NCBI GenBank assembly: GCA_043784965.1
Contig: JAYVXS010000100.1
Span: 1 to 6,432, forward strand
Length of the DNA stretch: 6,432 nucleotides
Source of the DNA: JAYTQQ01 sp043784965
GTDB taxonomy: Bacteria > Bdellovibrionota > Bdellovibrionia > Bdellovibrionales > JAMPXM01
Direction of reading: 5' to 3'
The position numbers and the translations under genes are program-made. Below, in pieces: positions 1 through 6,304 of this stretch. Below the pieces are notes generated by a model. That model worked only from the letters and a program-made list of their open reading frames with translations, was not told where the DNA came from and made no database searches. How positions within the stretch are numbered: the first letter of the stretch is position 1; each line of letters begins with the position of its first letter.

Positions 1-120
1 CTGTTGAACCTTATTCATTCGAAGGTCTCGTTCGCCCTGATTGTTGGTAAATGGCGTCTGCTCCTCAATCATAAATCGAAGGGTTTCTTCTTCAAAGGCT
101 ATCAGACGTTCAATTTGGTG
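1..120 (-). pseudogene. IS66-family transposase (TnpC), C-terminal fragment, continues past the left edge
   Basis: Reading the minus strand in the frame of codon 3-1 gives about 40 residues with the signature of the C-terminal catalytic region of IS66 transposases: IERL, then ETLRFMIEEQTPF, then NNQGERDLRM, then NKVQQ. In the family the corresponding segment reads roughly RL..Y...VLRFM.D..VPF.NN.AERD.RM.KV.QK, and the Glu of the ERD motif is taken as the third acidic catalytic residue. The element must therefore extend leftwards beyond the window. Upstream, the frame loses similarity just before IERL and meets a TGA at 141-139, where the family expects several hundred more residues. The coding sequence is therefore cut at its 5' side by deletion or insertion, and the copy is most likely dead unless supplied in trans. 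The motif run is very characteristic; the exact break point, about 110-125, is inferred. Confidence 0.78.
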
Positions 121-135
121 AAAAGGTTCTGCTCG

Positions 136-366
136 AACTCAAGAGAAACTCCGATATTTCAAAGTGGTGCGCGGGAGCCCGAAGTAGAAGAACCGCTTTC
201 TGGCGCGAAGTCGATTCTATTGGAGTTCGAGGTGGATGAAGTGGCGGAGCCGAAAGCTTTGTTGGGTCAAGAATTGCGTGAACTGACATTAAAGCATGGC
301 TCATATTTGAAAGCAGCTGTGATTATTGGGGTCTCGGAAGCTTTTGTTCGTCAAAATTCAAAGTAA
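136..366 (+). pseudogene. 3' fragment of a gene encoding a Fis/TyrR-like helix-turn-helix tail
   Basis: An open plus-strand frame runs from the left edge to the TAA at 364-366. Its first 120 bases lie antisense to the convincing IS66 reading and look like a shadow, so only the later part is annotated here. That part is acidic (EPEVEEPLSGAKS, LEFEVDEVAEP) and ends with LRELTLKHGSYLKAA followed by GVSEAFVRQNSK. The spacing of L..L...HGS..KAA..IGVS.A.VR resembles the C-terminal helix-turn-helix of Fis or TyrR-type regulators. No start codon with a ribosome binding site is visible, so I read it as the end of a gene whose front was lost at the IS66 junction. It ends 3 bases before the stop codon of the convergent metalloprotease gene. 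It could also be spurious; the HTH-like pattern is the only positive support. Confidence 0.35.
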
Positions 367-369
367 AAT

Positions 370-2106
370 CTAAAAATTAAAGCATTTTTTAATTTGGATT
401 ACTGGCTTCTGAACAGCTAAAAGCTTTTTGCATGAATCTGAAAGTCCATTTTTCTTATAGGTTTGTTGATGTAGCATTCGAAACAATATTGGAGAGTGGC
501 TATCAATGGGCGAAAAAGGCCTATTCCATCCAGATTTTATTACTTCGGGACACCAGCTGTTAGTGGGCAAATCAGAAACAATTAAGGAAGCTCCAGCATC
601 TGCCCAGTCCTCGGTTAAATAGCGATCACTATTGCTATGAAAACTCTTGAGACAACCCTTTATTTCATCGATTTTCTTTCCGCTTTCTTTACTAATTGGT
701 GAAAGAGTTAACGCAGGATCGAGAGTATGAAATAGTTCGTGAGCTATTAATTCTGTAGCGACTTGATCATCACCAACCAGTTCGGAGAGATTGATTTTTT
801 CAATTCCAGGTATGGCATGGTCAGCTCTTTCCCTTAAAATTCCATAGTCACAATCGTCAGCCATATATTTTTCGTAGCTTTGCGCTGTTCTGAAATCATA
901 AATTGCAGTGACTCGTGATTTCGATGGACTATCCGCGTAGTCAACTGTCGCAAGCCTTTCCATCTTAGCTTTAAAGGCTGCTTCATAGCTCTCTCGGGAA
1001 GGAGGTAAATTGATTTCAATCTTATCGAGAATATCTTTTAATGTCTTTTGAGAATGAACGGACAGTTTTGCTAGAAATCTACTTTCAATCTTTTGCTTCG
1101 TAGTTACGATATTCGATTTGATACTCTGAAGTTTTTGTGCGGTTGGAAGGTTGTTCATCCTTCGTCCTACTCGAATTGCGCAACTTTGAATCGCGTTTTG
1201 AACTTTGGATGCCGCGTCTTTAGAATGTTCGTCAAAGGCTTTGGTAAGAGTTGGAAAGTCTTTACCGGGATTTCCTAAATCAACCAATGTTTTCTCCCAT
1301 CCTTCTTTATTAAAGAGAGCATCAGCGAGAGCCTTCACAGAGGCGTACTGTTCTAAGGTATTTTTCCTATAGTAGTCAGAATTAGCGGCCGCTTCAATTT
1401 TAACAACCGTGATGTTTTGTTGCACAATGTCTTGCAGGTCATTCCATATTCTCATTTTTCCGAATTTAGCCTTAATAGCGGCATTCAGACTTTCCAGCTC
1501 GGAACGGACCTGGGCCGCAGATTTTTTTGAGGCCTCTTTCATATTGATCTCATACGCAGTTGTATAACGTTCGTTGAAAGGCTCGGTTTTTTTAAGGAGG
1601 CTAGATAATTTTTCAGATTCTTGTGGAGTTAAAGCCGCCTGCACATCAGGCTCACTATTTGCGGCAAATACGCAGGTGCTTAGAATTTTTTCTTCCACCG
1701 TCAAATCACTGAAAGAGCGCTTTTGACCAAGCTCTTGAGTTTGAGCCTTAAGCCAATTCAGTTCATTTTTTGACGCGTTTTTTACTGCTGCAGCAATTTG
1801 TTCCTTAAATCTATTGGCAAACTCTTTTCCGGAACCTTCGAGATTAGCGAGCTGGAATAGGGCAGCCAAGTTAGAATTAGGCTTTCCGCATATATCTTGA
1901 ACGCAAGCATTCACAATCAATGGATCTTTATCAGAGATTAAGTCAGCAGGTCTGTTCTGTAGCTCAGGGCATGCAGGCGTTTTGATATCCGACGAATTAC
2001 CCGAAAGTAAATCTACAATACCTTTCCAATATGGAAAATCCGCCCCTCTTGCGGGACCTCCGATAAAAAAGGCTATGAATATTAAATATCTTTTAGTAGG
2101 GAACAC
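370..2106 (-). CDS. exported HEXXH zinc metalloprotease-like protein, family not recognised
   Basis: A 578-residue protein. Residues 1 to about 22 form a signal peptide: basic start MFPTKR, hydrophobic core LIFIAFFIGG, small residues ARGAD as a likely cleavage site. The middle (about 100-360) is charged, Lys/Glu/Ala-rich and probably helical. The catalytic signature is near the C-terminus: H456-E-L-F-H460 inside ELIAHELFHTLDP, followed 38 residues later by E499-D-W-A-D503. This fits a gluzincin arrangement in which two His and a downstream Glu (E499) bind zinc and E457 is the general base. Ten cysteines (46, 68, 73, 145, 309, 419, 485, 519, 559, 575), an even number, suit disulphides outside the cytoplasm. 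The start is GTG at 2106, because an in-frame TAG lies two codons upstream; the ribosome site is poor (GATAGAGA) and sits in an inverted repeat. It converges with the HTH fragment. Substrate is unknown. The hydrolase call is good; family assignment is not possible from sequence reading alone. Confidence 0.85.
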   Translation of the reverse strand: MFPTKRYLIFIAFFIGGPARGADFPYWKGIVDLLSGNSSDIKTPACPELQNRPADLISDKDPLIVNACVQDICGKPNSNLAALFQLANLEGSGKEFANRFKEQIAAAVKNASKNELNWLKAQTQELGQKRSFSDLTVEEKILSTCVFAANSEPDVQAALTPQESEKLSSLLKKTEPFNERYTTAYEINMKEASKKSAAQVRSELESLNAAIKAKFGKMRIWNDLQDIVQQNITVVKIEAAANSDYYRKNTLEQYASVKALADALFNKEGWEKTLVDLGNPGKDFPTLTKAFDEHSKDAASKVQNAIQSCAIRVGRRMNNLPTAQKLQSIKSNIVTTKQKIESRFLAKLSVHSQKTLKDILDKIEINLPPSRESYEAAFKAKMERLATVDYADSPSKSRVTAIYDFRTAQSYEKYMADDCDYGILRERADHAIPGIEKINLSELVGDDQVATELIAHELFHTLDPALTLSPISKESGKKIDEIKGCLKSFHSNSDRYLTEDWADAGASLIVSDLPTNSWCPEVIKSGWNRPFSPIDSHSPILFRMLHQQTYKKNGLSDSCKKLLAVQKPVIQIKKCFNF

Positions 2107-2139
2107 TCTCTATCATTTTACACGAAAATAATAGAGAGT
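2105..2139 (-). promoter_or_regulatory. 15-bp inverted repeat covering the start codon of the metalloprotease gene
   Basis: The plus-strand arms are ACTCTCTATCATTTT (2105-2119) and AAAATAATAGAGAGT (2125-2139), separated by 5 bases (ACACG), with one mismatch in 15. In the minus-strand transcript the mismatch becomes a U-G wobble, so the RNA can pair along all 15 positions. The 3' arm contains the weak ribosome site AGAGAG and the first two bases of the GTG start codon. It also holds a TAAAAT stretch that could be a -10 box. Two readings are possible: an operator bound by a dimeric regulator, or an RNA hairpin hiding the translation start. The repeat itself is directly visible; its function is inferred. 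Confidence 0.6.
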
Positions 2140-2344
2140 TTAGGGCGAACACTGCGTTCAGGCCATTGGTGCAGTCTGGATTTGCAGAAGTCTTAAAAGT
2201 CCATATGCAAAAGTGGCGATCCACCATGGCGGAAACCCGCCACCCCTTGTTAAATTCCTAAATCTCAATATGGGATAGAGTTAGGTTTTGTGATCTCTGT
2301 TTAACCGAGTTGGTGAGGGATGGGTTAAATAAAGTTGTCTAAAA
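2140..2344. other. non-coding interval between the metalloprotease gene and the LysR fragment, possible insertion-sequence remnant
   Basis: No open frame here looks like protein. It holds TTAAAAGT (2193-2200) and AAAAGTGG (2209-2216), then a GC-rich cluster with overlapping small inverted repeats: GTGG/CCAC at 2213-2224, and TGGCGG (2227-2232) with CCGCCA (2237-2242) around AAAC. A weaker repeat, CCTAAATCT (2257-2265) with AGAGTTAGG (2277-2285), follows. Short AAAGTGG-like modules near an end are reminiscent of the internal terminal repeats of IS21-family elements, and similar ones occur at 6390-6425. That link is a guess; the sequence could equally be the decayed front of the LysR gene plus its promoter region. 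Confidence 0.4.
2227..2242. repeat. GC-rich hairpin TGGCGG-AAAC-CCGCCA
   Basis: A perfect 6-bp stem with a 4-base loop, much richer in G+C than the flanking DNA. No T-run follows on either strand, so it is not an intrinsic terminator. It sits beside AAAAGTGG and GTGGCGATCCAC, which form further small repeats, so it is most plausibly part of a mobile-element end. Confidence 0.45.
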
Positions 2345-2782
2345 TTGAGATTTGAAAAGTTCTCCGACGAAGAATATTCTGCTGTTGCAAAAAATCATGA
2401 AATTTTAAATGCACTCCTAAAACATAAAGATGAGTCCTTTCGACTTATCAGCTACCCTGGATGGGAACTATTCTTTATTACATGGGCCAAAACTCATGGG
2501 CTCTGGAATAAACTAAAAGTGGAGTTGAGAAAACCTACTGTGCACATTGGAACATTGGCAGGGGCCATTCATGCGGTAAAAGAAGGTGCAGGCCTAGCCG
2601 TCATTCCTACGCATTGCCTTTTTGAAGAATTGAAATCTGGAAAGCTTGTTGAGCTACAGCCCAAAAAAGGTGTGGATGCTGCCTGTCCTATTTACCTGGC
2701 TAAAAAAATCGGAAGTAAATCCCCAAAACGAGTTGAACATGTTTTAGATTTGTTGAGACAAGCTAAAAGGGATCTAAATTGA
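2345..2782 (+). pseudogene. LysR-type transcriptional regulator, C-terminal effector-domain fragment
   Basis: The frame codes for 145 residues that match only the second half of a LysR-type regulator's substrate-binding domain: SYPGWELFFITWAKTHGLW, then HIGTLAGAIHAVKEGAGLAVIPTHCL, then ELKSGKLVELQP, ending LDLLRQAKR. Family members are about 290-310 residues, with a winged helix-turn-helix in the first 60-90; that part and the first half of the effector domain are absent. A TAA at 2330-2332 closes the frame, and the only start near it is TTG at 2345 without a ribosome site. No DNA-binding segment appears in other frames upstream. I infer a 5' deletion. It converges with the M1 peptidase gene, leaving 32 bases between stops. 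A standalone effector domain could still bind ligand if translated, but a remnant is more likely. Confidence 0.75.
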
Positions 2783-2795
2783 ATGCTTCCGTATT

Positions 2796-2816
2796 GAAAA
2801 AACATGGTTTGTTTTC
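2796..2816. terminator. weak AT-rich hairpin between convergent genes
   Basis: AAAACA (2799-2804) and TGTTTT (2810-2815) pair around TGGTT. An alternative pairing, GAAAA with TTTTC, spans 2796-2816. The location between two facing stop codons suits a shared terminator, but the stem has only one G-C pair and no strong U-run, so the call is weak. Confidence 0.25.
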
Positions 2817-4089
2817 AGTAAGCCCATTTTTTAAAAATCTTTGAAAGATTCTTTCCTGAAGAAGTTTCCATTGCAGATTGAAAGTCTGATGTCTCTACTG
2901 ATTTAAAGGCATATTTTTTAGTATAGCTCTGCAGACCTGACCAAAAATGCTTTTCTCCCATCTCAGCTCTCAGCGCATCCATAAAAAGTGCTGCCTTGCT
3001 GTAAACAATTGCTCTTTGTATTGAGAGCGATGGATAATCTCCAGCATAGGCTAGAGGTACGTCAAATTTAGCATCGATGGCTCGTTGCCATCGTTTTTTA
3101 AATAGATCCAACTCCCGCAGATACGACTCTTTCCCCCAACGCTGCTCTTTATAGGCCGCCGTCATAAATGTAGTGATGCCCTCATTCAGCCAAACATGCT
3201 GCCAGCTTTTACATGTAATGAGATTTCCCCACCATTGATGGGAAAGTTCATGAACAAAAGACCAATCTTCCTGTGGGTCCGTTAGTATAGGATCAAGCTC
3301 CTTATTTCCAATGGTAGCAAAAGCATTGTTCTCCTGGGCCTCGCTATTGGGGACAAGGACTTGAGTGTAAGTGGCGTGGGGCAATGGCATGCCAGATTTT
3401 TCTTCAAAAAATGCAAGAGCTTTCACAGTGTCTTTAAATTTATTAAGTAGCGAGTCGTGATCATCCACAACTCCCAAAAGTCGAAGATTAGCATTTTTAG
3501 TAGCAATAGACGCTTCGTGAAATTTTCCAGCCGCAAAACCGAAAAGATAAGAGGAGTACGGCATTTGCTCGCTCCACTTATGACGACTAAGTTTAGAGGA
3601 ATCTTTTGCTTCAGAAATAAAATTTCCACTGGCAGTTGTCTTGTAGTCATTTGGAACTACGAGCTCAATTTCAAATTTTGATCTGACGCCGGGATTGTCA
3701 TCGCAGATCATCCAGTAACAAGTAAAATAACCGGAGTAGACAAAATCATCTCCCCAAATTAGTCCTTTCTGGGGAAAACCATGGTAGGCGATATTCAGTT
3801 TCACTGAACGAGTTGCCCTTGTACTATTTTTAATAAAAAGTTTATCGCCGCGAACATCAACCTTAATGGCATTGTCATCTGAACTGACTTTATCAACAAT
3901 AAGTCCATTGAGCGGGATCGAAGCTTCTCCAGAAATATTTGCAGTGAGCTGTTCATTTCCAAGAATGGACTTCTCACTAAGGTTTGGTCTGATTTCCACT
4001 TTATGGGATAAAATATAAAGTGACGGCCTATCTGAAGCTCGCAAAACGAATGGAGCAAAAAGCAATAATAAAATAAAAGAGGTCGTCAT
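2815..4089 (-). CDS. exported M1-family (gluzincin) aminopeptidase
   Basis: Starting at ATG 4089 gives 424 residues. Residues 1-18 are a hydrophobic signal sequence (TTSFILLLLFAPFVLRA). Residues up to about 200 form the N-terminal beta domain of M1 peptidases. The catalytic part shows EAQEN at 250-254 where the family has GXMEN, H280-E-L-S-H284 followed by WWGN, the third zinc ligand E303 in WLNEG exactly 18 residues after the second His, and the catalytic Tyr363 in AIVYSKAALF. M1 enzymes remove N-terminal amino acids using zinc. The protein ends shortly after the catalytic domain (KIFKKWAY), so it lacks the long C-terminal helical domain of PepN-type members. An upstream in-frame start at 4161 would add 24 residues before the signal sequence and is unlikely. 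The ATG overlaps the stop of the upstream ORF in ATGA, suggesting translational coupling. Substrate range is unknown. Confidence 0.9.
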   Translation of the reverse strand: MTTSFILLLLFAPFVLRASDRPSLYILSHKVEIRPNLSEKSILGNEQLTANISGEASIPLNGLIVDKVSSDDNAIKVDVRGDKLFIKNSTRATRSVKLNIAYHGFPQKGLIWGDDFVYSGYFTCYWMICDDNPGVRSKFEIELVVPNDYKTTASGNFISEAKDSSKLSRHKWSEQMPYSSYLFGFAAGKFHEASIATKNANLRLLGVVDDHDSLLNKFKDTVKALAFFEEKSGMPLPHATYTQVLVPNSEAQENNAFATIGNKELDPILTDPQEDWSFVHELSHQWWGNLITCKSWQHVWLNEGITTFMTAAYKEQRWGKESYLRELDLFKKRWQRAIDAKFDVPLAYAGDYPSLSIQRAIVYSKAALFMDALRAEMGEKHFWSGLQSYTKKYAFKSVETSDFQSAMETSSGKNLSKIFKKWAY

Positions 4090-4538
4090 TGGCGCATCCA
4101 AGTTGCCATAATTATTTTGTGAGCAAAGAAACTTACAGATAAAAGGCAGAAGCCAAAACAATAGGCTGTCCAGAATGAAAGCTTAAATTTATCTGCGAGA
4201 AGAAACGGTATAAAGAAAAGCAAAGTCGACGGGACGGCGACAAAAATACTTTTTGCAAGTAATACTGAGTTTCCTGAGTCCCCATTTTGTATCTTTGAGA
4301 ATGCCAAAACAATCAATGTGGAGAGAGGCCCATCGGAAAGCAATTTCCAATGCGGGTTTGTCCTTGCCAAATGCCCGATGAGTTCAATCTTATCTCCTGA
4401 TTTTTTAGGAATCAGAGGTAGGTGTGAGACAAAGGGCTTGCCTTCAGCAATTGAAGTAACTGTGGCAAAGGGATTTTTGACCATCACATTGAATGACTCT
4501 TCGAAATTTGTTTCCTTAAATCTCTGCGGATTGTACAT
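4086..4538 (-). CDS. chimeric ORF: PaiB-like FMN-binding N-terminus fused to a two-helix membrane segment
   Basis: The start chosen is ATG 4538 (MYNPQRF), which matches the usual MY.P..F beginning of PaiB-family proteins; an in-frame upstream start at 4571 adds an unlike dozen residues. Residues 1-77 follow the PaiB pattern: F..., NPFATVTS, GKPFVSHLPL, LIGHLARTNPHWK. The family, near 200 residues, is expected to continue with a segment like FQGPHAYISP, but here the sequence switches at about residue 77 (nucleotides about 4300-4312) to an unrelated stretch with two predicted transmembrane helices (about 97-115 and 119-139) ending KIIMATWMRQ. The remaining FMN-binding part is missing, so PaiB function (a split-barrel flavin protein; transcriptional repressor in Bacillus) is doubtful. 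The membrane tail keeps an ATGA overlap with the M1 peptidase gene, so the tail, not the head, looks like the original operon partner. Its front overlaps the mazG-like gene by 23 bases. A deletion fusing two genes is the simplest explanation. Confidence 0.75.
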   Translation of the reverse strand: MYNPQRFKETNFEESFNVMVKNPFATVTSIAEGKPFVSHLPLIPKKSGDKIELIGHLARTNPHWKLLSDGPLSTLIVLAFSKIQNGDSGNSVLLAKSIFVAVPSTLLFFIPFLLADKFKLSFWTAYCFGFCLLSVSFFAHKIIMATWMRQ

Positions 4539-4869
4539 CTCTACTCTTTTCGGGTGGGTGTCGCCCTTCAAGATATTGAAACCATTTTTTGCGAAGGGCC
4601 ATTTCAGGATCTACCCCTTGGTTCTTAGCAAACAGAAGCGTCATGGCAAGCACATCAGCAATTTCATCTTCAAGATTTTTTTTAAGTTCATCGACATGTG
4701 TATTTTGAGTTCGGGCACGCGCTGAAAGCTTGAGGTACGCGGCACTTAGCTCGCCCAATTCTTCCTGAATTTTTAAAAGGTACCAATCCGAGGATCTGTC
4801 GATTGAAAAACGCTTTGAGTAAAGGTCGGAAATGGTCGATAGAGATTCTGTAAGCTCATGCAAATTCAC
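4516..4869 (-). CDS. MazG-like nucleotide pyrophosphohydrolase
   Basis: A 117-residue all-helical protein with the metal-binding signature of the MazG/all-alpha NTP pyrophosphatase superfamily: E36-E37-L-G-E40 in KIQEELGELSAAYLK and E69-I-A-D72 in LEDEIADVLAMTLLFAKN. These acidic residues bind Mg2+ and the enzyme cleaves (d)NTPs or modified nucleotides to monophosphate and pyrophosphate in the cytoplasm. Length fits the single-domain group, not the two-domain MazG of about 260 residues. The exact substrate cannot be read from sequence. GTG at 4869 is supported by a good ribosome site, AAGGGG, 7 bases upstream. The 3' end overlaps the start of the PaiB-like chimera by 23 bases, and the unrecognised 332-aa gene lies 60 bases upstream on the same strand. 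The tail after about residue 100 is short and polar. Confidence 0.85.
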   Translation of the reverse strand: MNLHELTESLSTISDLYSKRFSIDRSSDWYLLKIQEELGELSAAYLKLSARARTQNTHVDELKKNLEDEIADVLAMTLLFAKNQGVDPEMALRKKWFQYLEGRHPPEKSRDVQSAEI

Positions 4870-4874
4870 GCCTG

Positions 4875-4884
4875 TTCCCCTTCC
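4875..4884 (-). promoter_or_regulatory. ribosome binding site of the mazG-like gene
   Basis: The minus strand reads GGAAGGGGAA, with AAGGGG ending 7 bases before GTG 4869. This decides the GTG start, since no better placed start or site is present. It is the strongest Shine-Dalgarno sequence in the window. Confidence 0.65.
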
Positions 4885-4929
4885 GTCTGATGGGCTATGA
4901 GCGAGTGAGATGGTGTTGAAGAGCTGTGT

Positions 4930-5928
4930 TTAGCTGACAACAATGACTTCAAAATTAGACATCTCAACTATTTCATGTCTCCCACGAGATCGAGATCTAA
5001 GAATTCCCGTTATTTTAACTAACGGTCGGTTAGCTAAATTATTTTTACTTGCTATGAGTCTGTGCTCTTCATTTATTACAAGCTTATATTGATCTGGAGA
5101 AACCTTAACTTTCACAATTTTTTTAGTATTTTCAATTTCACATTCAATAGTGATTGTGCATTCAGGTAAAACAGCTGAGGCAATTACATTTCCATCTATT
5201 GTTATTGTTTTATTTGCTGGCTTAGTAATGTCAATGTAAAAATCATGAAGATTTGATAAATACTCGTTAGATAATGCAAATTGAGTTGTATTATCCACCT
5301 GAAATTTTATTTGATCCGAAGTTCCAATTCCCTTTAAATCAGATAGGGCTGATAGAAAGTCTGCACTCACACCTTGTTTTGCCAATTCATCGTATTCTTG
5401 GGGTGCTGGCAGAACTTCTCGACTTGCAATTTGAACAGCGGCGGTCAAAGCTGAATTAATTTTATCAATCACCATATCTCCAGACAGATTCTCTACTTTT
5501 ATATCTGGAATTAAAAAATTGGCGATATAACTTGAACGGCCAGTTTGATCTTCAAAAAATTCAGAATGCAAGTCCACGGCATCTTTTCTAGATAATCGTG
5601 GATGGTTTATTGATGAACTTAGGGTTGAATGAGAAACTGCCAGAAGCATATCTGATATACTATTTCTTAATTTTTTTGACTCAATAAGACGAATTCGATG
5701 TCCAGGCTTTCCTTCATCCAATGTAAGACTCAGTCTATGTGAGCCCGCTCTCTCTATTTTTTCAATCAATGAATCAAGTTTTTCCTCCTCAAGCATGGAT
5801 AAAGCATGCACGGTATCTTTGAGATATGCTTTATATGAGGGAAGTGACGATTCAACAACAAGGCTAACCGCTTTTTTGTTTTTCAAATACTGCTCTGACA
5901 CGCCATCAATCTGATCTTGTTGTTTCAC
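4930..5928 (-). CDS. hypothetical protein, AT-rich orphan, mixed N-terminal helical and C-terminal beta-rich halves
   Basis: A 332-residue soluble protein with no signal peptide or membrane helix, which I do not recognise. Residues about 35-170 are mostly helical and charged (MLEEEKLDSLIEKIERAG, SKKLRNSISDMLLAVSHS). Residues about 205-330 look beta-rich, and the end has the pattern V.V..DQY.L...EHRLIA...NLANRPLVKITGILRSRSRGRHEI, a polar-hydrophobic alternation typical of small barrel folds. The ORF opens with GTG 5928 directly after an in-frame TAG (5931-5929) and without a visible ribosome site, overlapping the integrase fragment by 23 bases. The true N-terminus may be truncated, or the start may depend on coupling. 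The gene is AT-rich (19/60 G+C in 5041-5100), unlike the integrase fragment just upstream (34/60 in 6121-6180), which suggests transfer. It is followed 60 bases later by the mazG-like gene on the same strand. A defence or cargo role is conceivable only from context. Confidence 0.7.
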   Translation of the reverse strand: MKQQDQIDGVSEQYLKNKKAVSLVVESSLPSYKAYLKDTVHALSMLEEEKLDSLIEKIERAGSHRLSLTLDEGKPGHRIRLIESKKLRNSISDMLLAVSHSTLSSSINHPRLSRKDAVDLHSEFFEDQTGRSSYIANFLIPDIKVENLSGDMVIDKINSALTAAVQIASREVLPAPQEYDELAKQGVSADFLSALSDLKGIGTSDQIKFQVDNTTQFALSNEYLSNLHDFYIDITKPANKTITIDGNVIASAVLPECTITIECEIENTKKIVKVKVSPDQYKLVINEEHRLIASKNNLANRPLVKITGILRSRSRGRHEIVEMSNFEVIVVS

Positions 5929-6304
5929 CTAAGTGTGAGTAACGCTGCTTCACAATACTTTTCGTAGGGATCTCGGCGTCGAGTTGCTGGTAGAACTCTT
6001 CGAGTAAAGCCTGCGAAATAAAAGCCGATTCAATTTTAAATCTGTCACGCATTCGCTTTTCACGGTCTTGCGAAAAGTTAAGTCGCGTGATCAGCTTTTC
6101 CAGTTCGTCTTTAGGAAGGTGGCCGTAGATTTTGCGCGGCAGTCGCTGGAAGGTTTTCTTCTTGGTCGCCGCAACCTTGATGTTGCGTTTGATGTAAAAG
6201 ACACCGTCCTCATCGGCAAGCATCCACCGATACTTTCGGTCAGCCTGAAGCCATTTGAGATTGAGAGCGCGTATTGCTTTTTCGAGTTCTGATTCGTCGA
6301 TCAT
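5906..6304 (-). pseudogene. tyrosine recombinase/phage-type integrase, N-terminal fragment
   Basis: The ORF starts at ATG 6304 with a good ribosome site (AAAGGG, 7 bases upstream) and codes for 132 residues. It is basic and helical. Residues 20-75 (KYRWMLADEDGVFYIKRNI, KKTFQRLPRKIYG) resemble the arm-type DNA-binding N-terminal region of integrases. Residues from about 93 (ESAFISQALLEEFYQQL, then PTKSIVKQRYSHL) look like the beginning of the SAM-like core-binding domain. Integrases are about 350-450 residues, with a C-terminal catalytic domain carrying R-H-R-Y; here the protein stops right after RYSHL, with seven unrelated residues, so no catalytic domain exists. The break at about 5930 coincides with the beginning of the AT-rich 332-aa gene. 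I infer a deletion or insertion at that point. Family assignment is by resemblance only and could be wrong; truncation then would be unproven. Confidence 0.55.

Noticed and set aside
110..304. 64-aa minus-strand ORF upstream of the IS66 fragment
   Set aside because: Its frame differs from the IS66 frame, composition is Pro/Ser/His-rich without family motifs, and it lies opposite the HTH fragment; a shadow is likelier.
2257..2285. Inverted repeat CCTAAATCT/AGAGTTAGG followed by TTTTG as an intrinsic terminator
   Set aside because: The stem is AT-rich with a mismatch and an 11-base loop, and no gene ends just upstream on the plus strand.
4086..4306. Independent small membrane protein starting at TTG near residue 78 of the chimera
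   Set aside because: No ribosome site precedes this TTG and the frame is continuous with the PaiB-like part; possible but not supported.
4318..4725. 135-aa plus-strand ORF opposite the PaiB-like and mazG-like genes
   Set aside because: It lies antisense to two genes with clear family motifs, and its own translation shows no domain-like pattern.
4516..4869. MazE/MazF-type toxin-antitoxin pair
   Set aside because: The protein is a MazG-like pyrophosphohydrolase; neither a MazF fold nor a small antitoxin is present beside it.
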